This document shows positions 15,759-23,820 of a stretch of 46,501 nucleotides of DNA, in pieces (position 1 is the stretch's first letter; every line of letters begins with the position of its first letter). Location: contig NZ_JALBVB010000024.1 of the NCBI RefSeq assembly GCF_022669155.1, positions 1 to 46,501 of the forward strand, in the 5' to 3' direction. Under the pieces are notes generated by a model. The model saw only the letters and a list, made by a program, of their open reading frames with translations. It had not been told where the DNA came from and made no database searches. A program made the translations under genes and the position numbers. Origin of the DNA: Kineococcus sp. TRM81007 (lineage in GTDB: Bacteria; Actinomycetota; Actinomycetes; Actinomycetales; Kineococcaceae).

Positions 15759-16730
15759 TCAGCGTCGCGCGGACGCGTACAGCTGCCGCACGACGTCGGC
15801 GACGTCAGGTTCCTCCACGGACAGGTCCCGCACCTCCGCCAGCCGCGACACACCGGCGAGGACCTCGGCGGCGGTGGTGGCGGTGGGGTCGAACGCCAGG
15901 CGCTGGCGCAACCCCTCCGCCTCCACCGCCACCAGGTCCGCGCCGGGCACGTGCAGCGGCGGGACGGGTTCGCGCAGGTCCACCACCAGGACGCGGCGGG
16001 CGCCGACGCGCCGCGCCAGGCCGGGCAGGTCGCCGTCGTAGGCGAGGCGCCCGGAGTCCACCACCAGCACGCGGTCGCACAGCCGCTGCACGTCGCCCAT
16101 GTCGTGGGTCGTGAGCAGCAGCGTCGTGCCGTGCGCCTCGCGCTCGCTGCGCAGGAAGCGCCGCAGCCGTTCGCTGGACAGGACGTCCAGGCCGATGGTG
16201 GGTTCGTCCAGCAGGAGCAGCTCGGGGGAGTGCAGCAGCGCCGCGGCGACCTCCCCGCGCATGCGCTGCCCGAGCGAGAGCTGCCGCACGGGTGTGCCGA
16301 GGAACGCGTCCATGTCGAGGCGGTCGGCCAGTTCGTCGCGGCGCGCCCGCCACCGCGCGCCGGGCAGGCCGTGGATCGCGGCCAGCAACCGGAACGACTC
16401 GGCCAGCGGCAGGTCCCACCACAGCTGGCTGCGCTGGCCGAAGACGACGCCGATGCGGCGGGCGAGGTCGCGGCGGTTCGGTGCCGGGTCCAGGCCGCAG
16501 GTGCGCACGGTGCCGGACGTGGGCACGAGGATCCCGGTCAGCAGCTTCACCGTGGTGGACTTGCCCGCGCCGTTGGCGCCGATGAACCCCACGGACTCGC
16601 CGCGCTCCACCCGCAGCGACAGCCCGTCGACGGCGCGCACGACGCGCCGCTGCCTGCGGAAGCGCCCGCGGCGCACCCGCAGCACGTACTCGCGCACCAG
16701 GTCCTGCACCTCCAGGGCCGGGGCGCTCAC
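15759..16730 (-). CDS. ABC exporter ATP-binding protein (COG4586-like)
   Basis: The 323-residue ATPase has Walker A GANGAGKST at 51-59, the signature LSLGQRMRGEVAAALLHSPELLLLDEPTIGLD with Walker B, and a switch histidine in LLLTTHDMGD. The basic insertion near residues 18-31 and the extended C-terminal domain are typical of the COG4586 class, which works with two small ABC-2 permeases. GTG 16730 overlaps the upstream permease stop by four bases. A cyanobacterial system of this type has been linked to viologen export, but the substrate here is unknown. Last gene of a three-gene minus-strand operon. Confidence 0.88.
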   Translation of the reverse strand: MSAPALEVQDLVREYVLRVRRGRFRRQRRVVRAVDGLSLRVERGESVGFIGANGAGKSTTVKLLTGILVPTSGTVRTCGLDPAPNRRDLARRIGVVFGQRSQLWWDLPLAESFRLLAAIHGLPGARWRARRDELADRLDMDAFLGTPVRQLSLGQRMRGEVAAALLHSPELLLLDEPTIGLDVLSSERLRRFLRSEREAHGTTLLLTTHDMGDVQRLCDRVLVVDSGRLAYDGDLPGLARRVGARRVLVVDLREPVPPLHVPGADLVAVEAEGLRQRLAFDPTATTAAEVLAGVSRLAEVRDLSVEEPDVADVVRQLYASARR

Positions 16731-17539
16731 GAACCCGCCCCGGTGTACCGGCGCACCCCGGCCCGCCACAGCAGCAGCGCTGCCGCCCACACCGGCACCG
16801 CCGCGAGCGGGGTGCACCAGCCCAGCCACGACGGCAGGCCCGCCGGGCCGGTGCGCCCCGTCAGCGCCAGCACCGGCAGGTACGCCACGAAGCTCGCCGG
16901 CACCACGTAGGTGAACACCCACCGCAGCGGTCCCGGGTACAGCGAGGCGGGGTGCTGGGCGGCGTTCGCGCCGCCGTAGGTGAACGAGTTCGCGGCCTCG
17001 CGGCCCTCCAGGAGCCAGAACTGCAGCGCGCCGGCGGCGACGAACAGCGCGCAGAACACCGCCGTGCCGCCCAGCACGGAGCCGCCGAGCAGCGCCAGCG
17101 TCGCCGCGGACGGCTCGACCCCGGCGCGGGGCAGCGCCACGACGAGCACGGCGAGCGCCACGCCGGCACGTCCCAGCCGGCGCAGCGAGACCTCCGAGGT
17201 GGCCAGCTGCCCCAGCAGCGGCAGCGGGCGCAGCAGGAACGCGTCGAGGGTCCCCTCGCGCACGTGCCGGGGCAGCTCGTCGACGTGCCCGACGAGCAGG
17301 TCCGCCAGGGCGAACGCGAGGTTCGCCAGCGCGAACACCAGGCAGGCGCTCCACACGTCCAGGCCACCGAGGGTGTCCACGCGCCAGAAGACGACGTACA
17401 CGGTGGCGAGCTCGCTGATCCCGACGCCCACGTTCGCCAGCACGTCCGCGGCGAAGGAGGTGCGGTACGTCAGCTGCGCGCGGGCCCGGGAGGCCAGCAC
17501 CGCCCGGTACGCGGCGAGGTCCGCGCGACGTTCAGCCAC
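16727..17539 (-). CDS. ABC-2 family exporter permease (COG3694-like)
   Basis: The 270-residue protein has about six hydrophobic segments and the family phrases RARAQLTYRTSFAADVLANVG, REGTLDAFLLRPLP and EGREAANSFTYGG. It forms half of the membrane channel of the exporter. Its GTG start at 17539 lies eight bases inside the end of the preceding permease gene, and its stop overlaps the ATPase start by four bases, so the three subunits should be made together. Confidence 0.83.
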   Translation of the reverse strand: MAERRADLAAYRAVLASRARAQLTYRTSFAADVLANVGVGISELATVYVVFWRVDTLGGLDVWSACLVFALANLAFALADLLVGHVDELPRHVREGTLDAFLLRPLPLLGQLATSEVSLRRLGRAGVALAVLVVALPRAGVEPSAATLALLGGSVLGGTAVFCALFVAAGALQFWLLEGREAANSFTYGGANAAQHPASLYPGPLRWVFTYVVPASFVAYLPVLALTGRTGPAGLPSWLGWCTPLAAVPVWAAALLLWRAGVRRYTGAGS

Positions 17540-18332
17540 CCTGCACCACCAGTCGGCGCGACCCCGCGGCCAGCAGCAGGCGCCCGGCGGCCAGCACCAC
17601 CACCAGCCACGCGGTCTGCACGGCCACCACGCGCAGCGCCGCCGCGCCCGTCACGACGCCGGTGAACACGTCCGCCGGCGCCTGCAGCACGGACGGGAAC
17701 GGGGTGGCGGCGGCCAGCGCGGCCAGCCACGGCGGGAACCACGCCACCGGTACCGCCAGCCCCGTCAGGACGGTCGCGCACACCGTGTAGAGCAGCAGGA
17801 CGCCGCGCACGTCGATCAGCCAGAACGCGGTGAGGTTCACGGCCCACCGCAGCGCGAAGGAGACCGACACCCCCAGCACCAGGGACGCGCACCCCAGCAG
17901 GTACCCGGCGGGCTCCGGCGGCAGCACCAGCCCGGTGGTGAGGGCGCCCACGAGCAGCGGCGGCAGCCCGCGCGGCAGCAGCTGGAACGCGGCGCGCCCC
18001 AGGTCGTCCGCCCAGGCGGCCAGCTGCGGGTCGACCGGGCGCGCCAGGTCGACGGCGACGTCGCCGGTGCGCACCCGCCGGGCCAGGCGGTCGTCGGCGA
18101 ACACCGACACCGGCGCCAGCAGCGCCTGGCTGAGCCAGGCGAACGTCGCGGCCTGCGCGACGCCGTACCCGGCGACGCTGCCGCCCGCGGCGACCACGGT
18201 GCCGGTGAGCACGGCGGCCTTCACGGCCCCGAACACGGTGTTCGCCAGCGCTCCGGCCGCGGTGGCGGCCCGGTAGGCGGAGTACCTGCGGAACCCGGCG
18301 GCCGCCAGGGCGGGGTAGGCGGTCACCGGCAC
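17532..18332 (-). CDS. ABC-2 family exporter permease (COG4587-like)
   Basis: A 266-residue membrane protein with about six helices and family phrases YRAATAAGALANTVFGAVKAAVL, RRVRTGDVAVDLARPVDP and FWLIDVRGVLLLYTV. It is the first gene of the exporter operon. GTG 18332 was chosen because a TAGGGT box ends eight bases upstream (leaderless layout); a second GTG two codons later is also possible. A longer open frame upstream enters the divergent promoter region and was rejected. Confidence 0.83.
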   Translation of the reverse strand: MPVTAYPALAAAGFRRYSAYRAATAAGALANTVFGAVKAAVLTGTVVAAGGSVAGYGVAQAATFAWLSQALLAPVSVFADDRLARRVRTGDVAVDLARPVDPQLAAWADDLGRAAFQLLPRGLPPLLVGALTTGLVLPPEPAGYLLGCASLVLGVSVSFALRWAVNLTAFWLIDVRGVLLLYTVCATVLTGLAVPVAWFPPWLAALAAATPFPSVLQAPADVFTGVVTGAAALRVVAVQTAWLVVVLAAGRLLLAAGSRRLVVQGG

Positions 18333-18340
18333 GACCGACG

Positions 18341-18346
18341 ACCCTA
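18341..18346 (-). promoter_or_regulatory. Candidate -10 box (TAGGGT) of the exporter operon
   Basis: TAGGGT on the minus strand is followed by eight bases and then GTG 18332, with no Shine-Dalgarno site: the same leaderless layout as dprE1 and others here. Confidence 0.45.
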
Positions 18347-18402
18347 GCGCCGGCGCGCGGCCCGCAGGGGGGACCGGCGGGCCGGGTGCGACGCGGTTCG
18401 CC

Positions 18403-18430
18403 TTGCCGCCCGCCCCGCAGTGCCTACCGT
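18403..18430 (+). promoter_or_regulatory. Promoter of the DUF4383 gene
   Basis: TTGCCG (18403-18408) and TACCGT (18425-18430) are 16 bases apart. A leader of about 60 bases then reaches AGGAGG and GTG 18498. Confidence 0.5.
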
Positions 18431-18497
18431 GGAGGGGGACGGGCCGGACCTGCGTGCCCGCCGTGCAGGTCTCGTCCTCGCTCCAGGAGGGTTCACC

Positions 18498-19001
18498 GTG
18501 AGCAGCACCCGCGCCTCGACGTCCTCGCGCCTGTCCGTGCACCGCTCCCCGGTCCAGCTGACGTCCCTCCTCGTCGGGATCGCGTTCCTCGTCGTCGGCG
18601 TCCTGGGGTTCGTCCCCGGGATCACCACCGACTACGGGCAGCTGAGCTGGGCGGGGCCGGACTCCCACGCCCACCTGCTGGGCGTCTTCCAGGTCTCCGT
18701 CCTGCACAACGTCCTGCACCTGCTGTTCGGCGTCGCCGGCGTGGTGCTGTCCCGCTGGCCGGGCGCGGCGAAGGCGTACCTGCTCCTCGGTGGCGTGGCC
18801 TACCTGGGTCTGTGGGTGTACGGCCTCGTGGTGGCGCAGGACGTGCAGGCGAACTTCGTGCCGCTGAACGCCGCCGACGACTGGCTGCACCTGGGCCTCG
18901 GCGCCGGGATGCTCCTGCTGGGCCTGCTCATGCCGCGCCGCACCTCGACGGGCACGGCGCAGACGTACGCGGGGCCCACCGCAGGCGGCGACGTGCAGTG
19001 A
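18498..19001 (+). CDS. DUF4383 domain membrane protein
   Basis: A 167-residue protein with four predicted transmembrane helices. The phrase VLHNVLHLLFGVAGVVLSR in the second helix and DDWLHLGLGAGMLLLGLL in the last are the DUF4383 signatures. AGGAGG seven bases before GTG 18498 fixes the start. The family is common in actinobacteria and has no known activity. It is transcribed divergently from the ABC exporter and ends 48 bases before the convergent ion channel gene. Confidence 0.82.
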   Translation: MSSTRASTSSRLSVHRSPVQLTSLLVGIAFLVVGVLGFVPGITTDYGQLSWAGPDSHAHLLGVFQVSVLHNVLHLLFGVAGVVLSRWPGAAKAYLLLGGVAYLGLWVYGLVVAQDVQANFVPLNAADDWLHLGLGAGMLLLGLLMPRRTSTGTAQTYAGPTAGGDVQ

Positions 19002-19049
19002 CCGGCCGCTGAACCCGGTCCCGGCGGAGCGGGTCGGCGGCCCGCCGCG

Positions 19050-20057
19050 TCACCCGGCCCGCGGCCAGGTCCAGCCGCTGTTGTCGACCACCCGGCGCAA
19101 CCCGGCGCGCCGGTCGGCCTCCGCGCGGACCGCCTGCTCGAAGGAGCGGCTGTCGGCGAGGGGGACGCCCGCCTCCGCGAGCGCGGTCAGGGCGGGAGCG
19201 TCCGGTGCGTCCGGGGTGGGCACCAGTGCGGACGTGGCGGCGACGGTCTGCGCGTAGCCGCTGACGGCCTCCCGCACCGGTGCCACGGCGCTGCCGTCGG
19301 GGCGGGCGTCCGCGGCGACACCGGCGCTGAGGATCAGCATGGCCTCGTCCAGGGTCGCGACGGCTCGCGACGCCGCTGCTGCGGCCTTGCCGGTGTGGCA
19401 GTAGTGCAGCACCGGGTAGGCCAGGTGCTGCTCGGCCACCTGGGCCACTTCGCTGCTGAGGCTCACGAGGTGCTGGACGAAGGCGGAGCTGAACCGCTCA
19501 CCGTTCCAGCCGCGCGCCACCACCTCCTGGGGGTGCGCGCCCAGGGCGAAGACGTGCATCGCCAGGGCCCGGGAGGCGACGACGGCCTGCACCACCGAGA
19601 GCAGGTACGTGACGGCGAGGGTGATCAGCAGGAACCCGGTGAACCCGGCGACCGCGGCGAGCAACCGCCACCCCGGCTGGTTCGCGGTGTAGTCGCCCAC
19701 GCCGAGGGTGGCGGTGGAGAAACCGGCGAAGTAGACGGTGTCGAGCACCCCCGCGGCCCGGCCGGTCGTGGAGTTGACGACGGCGCCGCTGCCGACGAAC
19801 AGCAGCGACCACCCCGCCCACAGCAGCAGGACCCACGTCGACGCCGTCACCGTCAGCAGCAGCACCCCGGAGAACCTCAGCGGCGTGCCCTCCCGGCCCC
19901 GGGGGTGGCGCCACCGCAGGAGCCGCCACAGCGCTCCGGTGACCCGGCTCGTCAGCGGCCCGGCCCCGGTGCTCACGGACAACGTGGTCACCAGGGCGTC
20001 GACGAGGACGAGGACCACGAGCACGGCCCCCGCGATGATCTCCACTGCTGCCAGCAC
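19050..20057 (-). CDS. Two-TM potassium-channel-like ion channel protein
   Basis: The 335-residue protein has hydrophobic segments near 5-25, 60-80 and 120-150 and the pore phrase GFSTATLGVGDYTANQPGW, aligning with the TVGYGD selectivity filter but with Leu and Val replacing Val and Tyr. The C-terminal ~180 residues are soluble and largely helical and contain no recognisable RCK/TrkA-N nucleotide-binding motif. It probably forms a cation channel; ion selectivity is uncertain given the altered filter. GTG 20057 was chosen because the first membrane helix begins right after it; the ribosome site is weak. Confidence 0.72.
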   Translation of the reverse strand: MLAAVEIIAGAVLVVLVLVDALVTTLSVSTGAGPLTSRVTGALWRLLRWRHPRGREGTPLRFSGVLLLTVTASTWVLLLWAGWSLLFVGSGAVVNSTTGRAAGVLDTVYFAGFSTATLGVGDYTANQPGWRLLAAVAGFTGFLLITLAVTYLLSVVQAVVASRALAMHVFALGAHPQEVVARGWNGERFSSAFVQHLVSLSSEVAQVAEQHLAYPVLHYCHTGKAAAAASRAVATLDEAMLILSAGVAADARPDGSAVAPVREAVSGYAQTVAATSALVPTPDAPDAPALTALAEAGVPLADSRSFEQAVRAEADRRAGLRRVVDNSGWTWPRAG

Positions 20058-20126
20058 CGGTCCATGGTGCCGTCCGTCGCGGTGGGCTACGGTCGCGGGA
20101 CGAGCACCGGGACGACAGGAGGCACC

Positions 20127-21026
20127 GTGGCCGCGACCCGGAGGATCCCCAGGACCGTCCGCCTCGTGGTGGACACCGACGCCAAGAACGAGGCGGACGA
20201 CCAGTACGCGGTCGTCCACGCCCTGCTGTCCGAGACGCTGGACGTGCGCGGCATCGTGCCGGCCCACTTCGGCACCGGCCGCTCGGCGACGAGCATGGCG
20301 GACAGCCGCGCCGAGGTGGACCTGCTGCTGGAACTGCTCGGGCGCACCGGTTCGGTCCGGGTCGCCGACGGGGCCCCGGTCGCGCTACCGGACGAGCGCA
20401 CCGCCGTCGACAGCCCCGGTGCCCGGCTGATCGTCGAGGAGGCGCTGGCCGACGACGACCGGCCCCTGTTCGTCACCCTGCTCGGCCCGCTGACCGACAT
20501 GGCCACGGCGCTGCTGCTGGAGCCGCGGATCGCCGAGCGCGACCTCACGGTCGTCTGGATCGGCGGCCCCTCCTACGACGGGGTCTGGGACGGCGCTACG
20601 CCGGAGTACAACCTGTCCAACGACGTGCACGCGGCGAACGTCGTCTTCTCCAGCGGCGTCGAGCTGTGGCAGGTGCCGCGCTCGGTGTACACGCGCGTCG
20701 GCGTGGGGTACGCGGAGCTGGAGGAGCGCGTGGCCCCCTGCGGCCGCATCGGCCGCTACCTCGTGGACCAGCTCGTCGCCTGGAACGACGAGCACCACCC
20801 CCGGGCCATCGAGCACCGCTCCCTGGGGGACTCGCCCGCCATCGGGGCGGTGCTGAACCCGCAGGGCGCGGTGTGGCGCCGGCGGGTGGCGCCCCGGTTC
20901 ACCGAGGAGTGCACGATGACCGGGGGCGCCGACCCGGAGCGCACGCTCCTGGTGTGCGAGGAGTTCGACACCCGGTACCTGCTGGAGGACTTCTTCGCCA
21001 AGCTGCGCCGCGCCACCACGGACTGA
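20127..21026 (+). CDS. Nucleoside hydrolase-like protein (IUNH family)
   Basis: A 299-residue protein of the inosine-uridine nucleoside hydrolase fold, which cleaves N-glycosidic bonds using calcium held by an N-terminal Asp cluster. VVDTDAKNEADDQYA supplies Asp16, Asp18, Asp24 and Asp25, a variant of the usual DxDxxxDD spacing seen in distant family members. LLGPLTDMA and EYNLSNDVHAANVVF are further family motifs. AGGAGG precedes GTG 20127, and TACGGT at 20088 is a plausible -10 box. Substrate is not evident. Confidence 0.8.
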   Translation: MAATRRIPRTVRLVVDTDAKNEADDQYAVVHALLSETLDVRGIVPAHFGTGRSATSMADSRAEVDLLLELLGRTGSVRVADGAPVALPDERTAVDSPGARLIVEEALADDDRPLFVTLLGPLTDMATALLLEPRIAERDLTVVWIGGPSYDGVWDGATPEYNLSNDVHAANVVFSSGVELWQVPRSVYTRVGVGYAELEERVAPCGRIGRYLVDQLVAWNDEHHPRAIEHRSLGDSPAIGAVLNPQGAVWRRRVAPRFTEECTMTGGADPERTLLVCEEFDTRYLLEDFFAKLRRATTD

Positions 21027-21034
21027 CGGAGCCT

Positions 21035-21062
21035 CCGGCGGGCACGGCTGCGTGTCCGCCGG
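21035..21062. terminator. Bidirectional hairpin terminator
   Basis: A 12-base-pair stem with one G-T pair (21035-21046 with 21051-21062) and a four-base loop lies between the convergent nucleoside hydrolase and apnO-like genes. Confidence 0.65.
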
Positions 21063-21078
21063 GGGTGCTCGCGCAGGG

Positions 21079-21972
21079 TCAGCGGCGGACGGCGTCGATG
21101 CGCAGCATCCGCGCGATGACGGTGTCGAGCTCGTCGTCGCGGAAGATCTTCTTCCAGTCGTCCTTGACGATCGATCCGCGGCCGTAGTCCATGGCGATGT
21201 GGCAGGCCTCGGAGAACGGGTTCGAGCCGCGCAGCGCGTTGGTCAGGGCGATGCCCACGTGGCCCCAGAGCATCGCGCGGGCGGCCTCGGCGGGGACCCC
21301 GACGGTGTTCACCGTCTCGTCCAGGGCCTCCTTGAGCAGGGCGCCGACCATGCAGGCGATGGTCTCGACCAGGGTGGGTTCGAGGACGGCGAGCTGCTTC
21401 ACGCTGACCCAGTGCACCTGGATGACGGGGGCGTAGATCGTGGTGATGACCTGCTCGGCGACGGTGCGCACCTGTTCGTCGTCGACCTCGAGGGCGGCGA
21501 CGACCTCCTGGGGGGCGGCGATGCCGCCGAAGGTGTCGGCGTACTCGGCGTCGGTGCGCCGCTCCAGGAACACCGAGGGGTGGCACGGGTGCGCCACCGC
21601 CTGGGCGACGCCCTCGCGGGAGGCGAGCAGCCCGGCGTAGGCGGCGGCCGGGTCGAGGGTCAGCAGGATCGAGCCGCCCTTCATGCGCGGCACGAGGTCC
21701 TGGGACACTGCGCCGAGCACGACGTCGGGCACGGCCAGGACGACGACGTCGGCGCCGTCCACCGCGGTGGCGGAGTCGACGACCTCGCGGCCGGCGGCCC
21801 GGACGCGCTCCTGCCCGGCGGGGGAGTTCTCGGCGTAGCGGACGGTGAAGGCGCTGGTGTCGAGGTTGTTCGACACCCGCATGCCCATCTTGCCGCCGGC
21901 GCCGATGACCGCCACGGTCAGGGCGCCGGTGTCCGTGCCGGTGGTCGCGGTGGTTTCGGCCAGGTCAGTCAT
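21079..21972 (-). CDS. apnO: D-apionate oxidoisomerase-like dehydrogenase (phosphogluconate dehydrogenase C-terminal family)
   Basis: The 297-residue protein has an N-terminal Rossmann domain (VAVIGAGGKMGMRVSNNL) and a C-terminal helical domain with HWVSVKQLAVLEPTLVETIACMVGALLKEA, AARAMLWGHVGIALTN and IAMDYGRGSIVKDDWKKIF. This combination matches ApnO, which turns D-apionate into 3-oxo-isoapionate with NAD. Conserved HPCHPSVFLER is also typical. The assignment is strengthened by neighbours: the upstream gene looks like the next enzyme (OiaC) and the facing operon encodes an apionate-lactonase-like protein. ATG 21972 overlaps the oiaC stop by four bases. Another sugar-acid substrate cannot be excluded. 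Confidence 0.72.
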   Translation of the reverse strand: MTDLAETTATTGTDTGALTVAVIGAGGKMGMRVSNNLDTSAFTVRYAENSPAGQERVRAAGREVVDSATAVDGADVVVLAVPDVVLGAVSQDLVPRMKGGSILLTLDPAAAYAGLLASREGVAQAVAHPCHPSVFLERRTDAEYADTFGGIAAPQEVVAALEVDDEQVRTVAEQVITTIYAPVIQVHWVSVKQLAVLEPTLVETIACMVGALLKEALDETVNTVGVPAEAARAMLWGHVGIALTNALRGSNPFSEACHIAMDYGRGSIVKDDWKKIFRDDELDTVIARMLRIDAVRR

Positions 21973-22844
21973 CGCTGGTGCTCCTCGAGCGGGTTCGCGG
22001 TCAGGCGGGTCAGGGTGGTGGCCGTCCAGGCGGCCTCGGTGCGGGTGGTGGTCTCGGCGTCGCCCTGCCAGGACAGCCAGTGCTCGGCGATGCGCGTGAT
22101 GCCGCGGCGCACCGGGTCCAGGGCCGTGAAGGTCGCGTCGTGGTCGAGCAGGCCCTCGCCCAGCGGGGTCCCGGTGAGCGAGAAACCCACCCACCCCTCC
22201 GCCCGGGTGAAGGCGAAGTCCTTCACGTGCCAGTTCTTCACGTGCGGGGCGCACCGGGCGGTGACCTCCGCGGGGTCCTCCAGGGCGGCGACGGTGTTCG
22301 CCGGGTCCAGGCAGATCCCCAGGTGCGTGTCGCCGACGGCCTCGACGACGTCCACGAGGGCGGTGGTGGGCACCTGCTCGTAGGTCTCCAGCGCGAGCGT
22401 GACGCCGGCGCGCGCGTAGTCGGGCAGGACCTCGCGCAGCCGGCGCTCGGTCTCGCCGCGGTCGGGGCGGTCCTCGGGGTCGGCGGGGCCGGCGGTCCAC
22501 ATGCTGCGCACCAGGCGGGCGCCGAGGGCCTCGGCGATCCCCAGGTGGCGCCGCAGGTGGTCGGGCCGGGTGCCGCGGGTGCCCACCTCCAGCGCCAGGC
22601 CGAGCTCCGCCGCGGCGCGGCGCAGGTCCGCCAGCCCGGCGCGGTCCAGCCGGTCCAGGCGGGGGTCGTCGCAGACCTGGAACACCTCGGCACCGAGGTG
22701 GGCGGCGTCCTCGAACTGCTCGGTGATGCTCATCGGGCGCTCCACCCGGTCGGAGGAGCGCCAGGAGTAGGCGTAGGTCCCCGCACCTGCGCCGGTGCTG
22801 CCCGGTGCGAACGGCGCGGGTGCGCCGGAGGCTGCGGTGTCCAC
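21969..22844 (-). CDS. oiaC: 3-oxo-isoapionate decarboxylase-like TIM barrel protein
   Basis: A 291-residue sugar phosphate isomerase/epimerase-type TIM barrel: GTYAYSWRSSD first strand, AAHLGAEVFQVCDDPRLDRL, ALETYEQVPTTALVDVV with a metal-ligand Glu, GICLDPANTV with a metal-ligand Asp, and HVKNWHVKDFAF. OiaC decarboxylates 3-oxo-isoapionate to L-erythrulose, the step after ApnO, whose likely gene overlaps this one by four bases. GTG 22844 is preferred over ATG 22733 because the first beta strand (GTYAYSW) would be lost at the later start; GGGAG lies upstream. The precise reaction is inferred mainly from context. Confidence 0.68.
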   Translation of the reverse strand: MDTAASGAPAPFAPGSTGAGAGTYAYSWRSSDRVERPMSITEQFEDAAHLGAEVFQVCDDPRLDRLDRAGLADLRRAAAELGLALEVGTRGTRPDHLRRHLGIAEALGARLVRSMWTAGPADPEDRPDRGETERRLREVLPDYARAGVTLALETYEQVPTTALVDVVEAVGDTHLGICLDPANTVAALEDPAEVTARCAPHVKNWHVKDFAFTRAEGWVGFSLTGTPLGEGLLDHDATFTALDPVRRGITRIAEHWLSWQGDAETTTRTEAAWTATTLTRLTANPLEEHQR

Positions 22845-22965
22845 GTCGACTCCCAGGGGTGTGCCTCGTCGTGCCTCGCTCGCCCGGCGGCGTGCCGGGG
22901 AGCGGTGGTGCCCGGCCGGCGGCTGCTGCGCCGCACGAGGAGTCTCCGACAGGCGACGGAGGTCC

Positions 22966-23003
22966 ATCAACCGGTTGACCGAAAAAAGGTCAACCGGTTT
23001 GAT
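22966..23003. promoter_or_regulatory. Twin operator between the divergent apionate operons
   Basis: Two AACCGGTT-centred sites sit 23 bases apart, about two helical turns. The left one is the perfect palindrome TCAACCGGTTGA (22967-22978); the right reads TCAACCGGTTTGA. Together they form a large inverted repeat, ATCAACCGGTTGACC and GGTCAACCGGTTTGAT, around GAAAAAA. The right site overlaps the -35 box of the plus-strand promoter. Likely bound by the FadR-type regulator of this cluster, although the AACCGGTT core also resembles LacI-family sites. Confidence 0.75.
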
Positions 23004-23026
23004 GATGGTCCCCTCGGCGGTAGCGT
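22999..23026 (+). promoter_or_regulatory. Promoter of the SDR-apnL operon
   Basis: TTGATG (22999-23004) and TAGCGT (23021-23026) are 16 bases apart. The -35 box overlaps the right AACCGGTT operator, so binding there should block transcription. The leader before ATG 23068 would be about 35 bases. Confidence 0.6.
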
Positions 23027-23067
23027 GCTGCCCCGCCGGGACCCTTCGACGACGAGGACGGGCGAAC

Positions 23068-23820
23068 ATGGGCGGACGACTTCACGGCAAGCGCGCTCTG
23101 GTGACGGGAGCGGCCTCCGGCATCGGGCGGGCCGTGGCCACCCGGTTCGCCCGCGAGGGGGCGCAGGTGGTGTTCGCGGACCGGGACCTGGACGGCGCGC
23201 GGGAGGCGGCGCGGCAGCTCCCCGGTGCGGTGGCGGTGCGCGTGGACATCACCGACGAGGACAGCGTGCGCGGCGCCTACGAGGAGGTGCGCTCCGGTGG
23301 CGCCCCGCTCGACGTGGTGGTCGCCAACGCCGGGGTGCAGCTCTTCGGGCAGGACGCGCCCGTCGCCGACCTGGACCTGGACGTGTGGCGGCGCACGATC
23401 GACGTGAACCTCACCGGCACGTTCCTGACCGTCAAGCACGCGGTGCGCGCGCTGCGCGGGCGTGGCGGCTCCATCGTCTGCACCGGCAGCCCCACCGGGC
23501 TGAACGGTGAGGGGCGCGACTTCACCGCCTACTCCTCCTCCAAGGCGGGGGTGCACGGGCTGGTGCGCACGGTCGCCGCCGCCTACGCGCACGAGGGCAT
23601 CCGGGTGAACACCGTCGTGCCGGGCTACACCGAGACCCCGCTGGTGACCGCCATCTCGGGCGACGAGACCTCACGGGCGGCGATCGTCTCCCGCACCCCG
23701 CTCGGCCGCGCCGGTACCTCCGCCGACGTGGAGGGGATCATGGTGTACCTGGCCGGCGACGAGTCGTCCTTCGCCACCGGCGCGATCTTCCGCGTCGACG
23801 GGGGGATGACCTCGCTGTGA
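23068..23820 (+). CDS. SDR family oxidoreductase
   Basis: The 250-residue protein is a classical short-chain dehydrogenase: TGAASGIG at 13-20 for NAD(P) binding, VVANAGV, and the catalytic set Asn114, Ser141, Tyr155 and Lys159 (YSSSK). It is the first gene of the operon that also encodes the apionate-lactonase-like protein, whose start overlaps its stop by four bases (GTGA). A sensible role is oxidation of apiose (or a related aldose) to the lactone. The enzyme described for this step in other bacteria belongs to the Gfo/Idh/MocA family, so a different SDR substrate is possible. Confidence 0.78.
   Translation: MGGRLHGKRALVTGAASGIGRAVATRFAREGAQVVFADRDLDGAREAARQLPGAVAVRVDITDEDSVRGAYEEVRSGGAPLDVVVANAGVQLFGQDAPVADLDLDVWRRTIDVNLTGTFLTVKHAVRALRGRGGSIVCTGSPTGLNGEGRDFTAYSSSKAGVHGLVRTVAAAYAHEGIRVNTVVPGYTETPLVTAISGDETSRAAIVSRTPLGRAGTSADVEGIMVYLAGDESSFATGAIFRVDGGMTSL

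Noticed and set aside
19002-19049. Possible terminator between the DUF4383 and channel genes
   Set aside because: Only a five-base stem with a long loop could be drawn; too weak to report.
19395-21026. A 543-codon frame extending the nucleoside hydrolase
   Set aside because: The extension lies antisense to the ion channel gene; a clear AGGAGG and GTG mark the real start at 20127.
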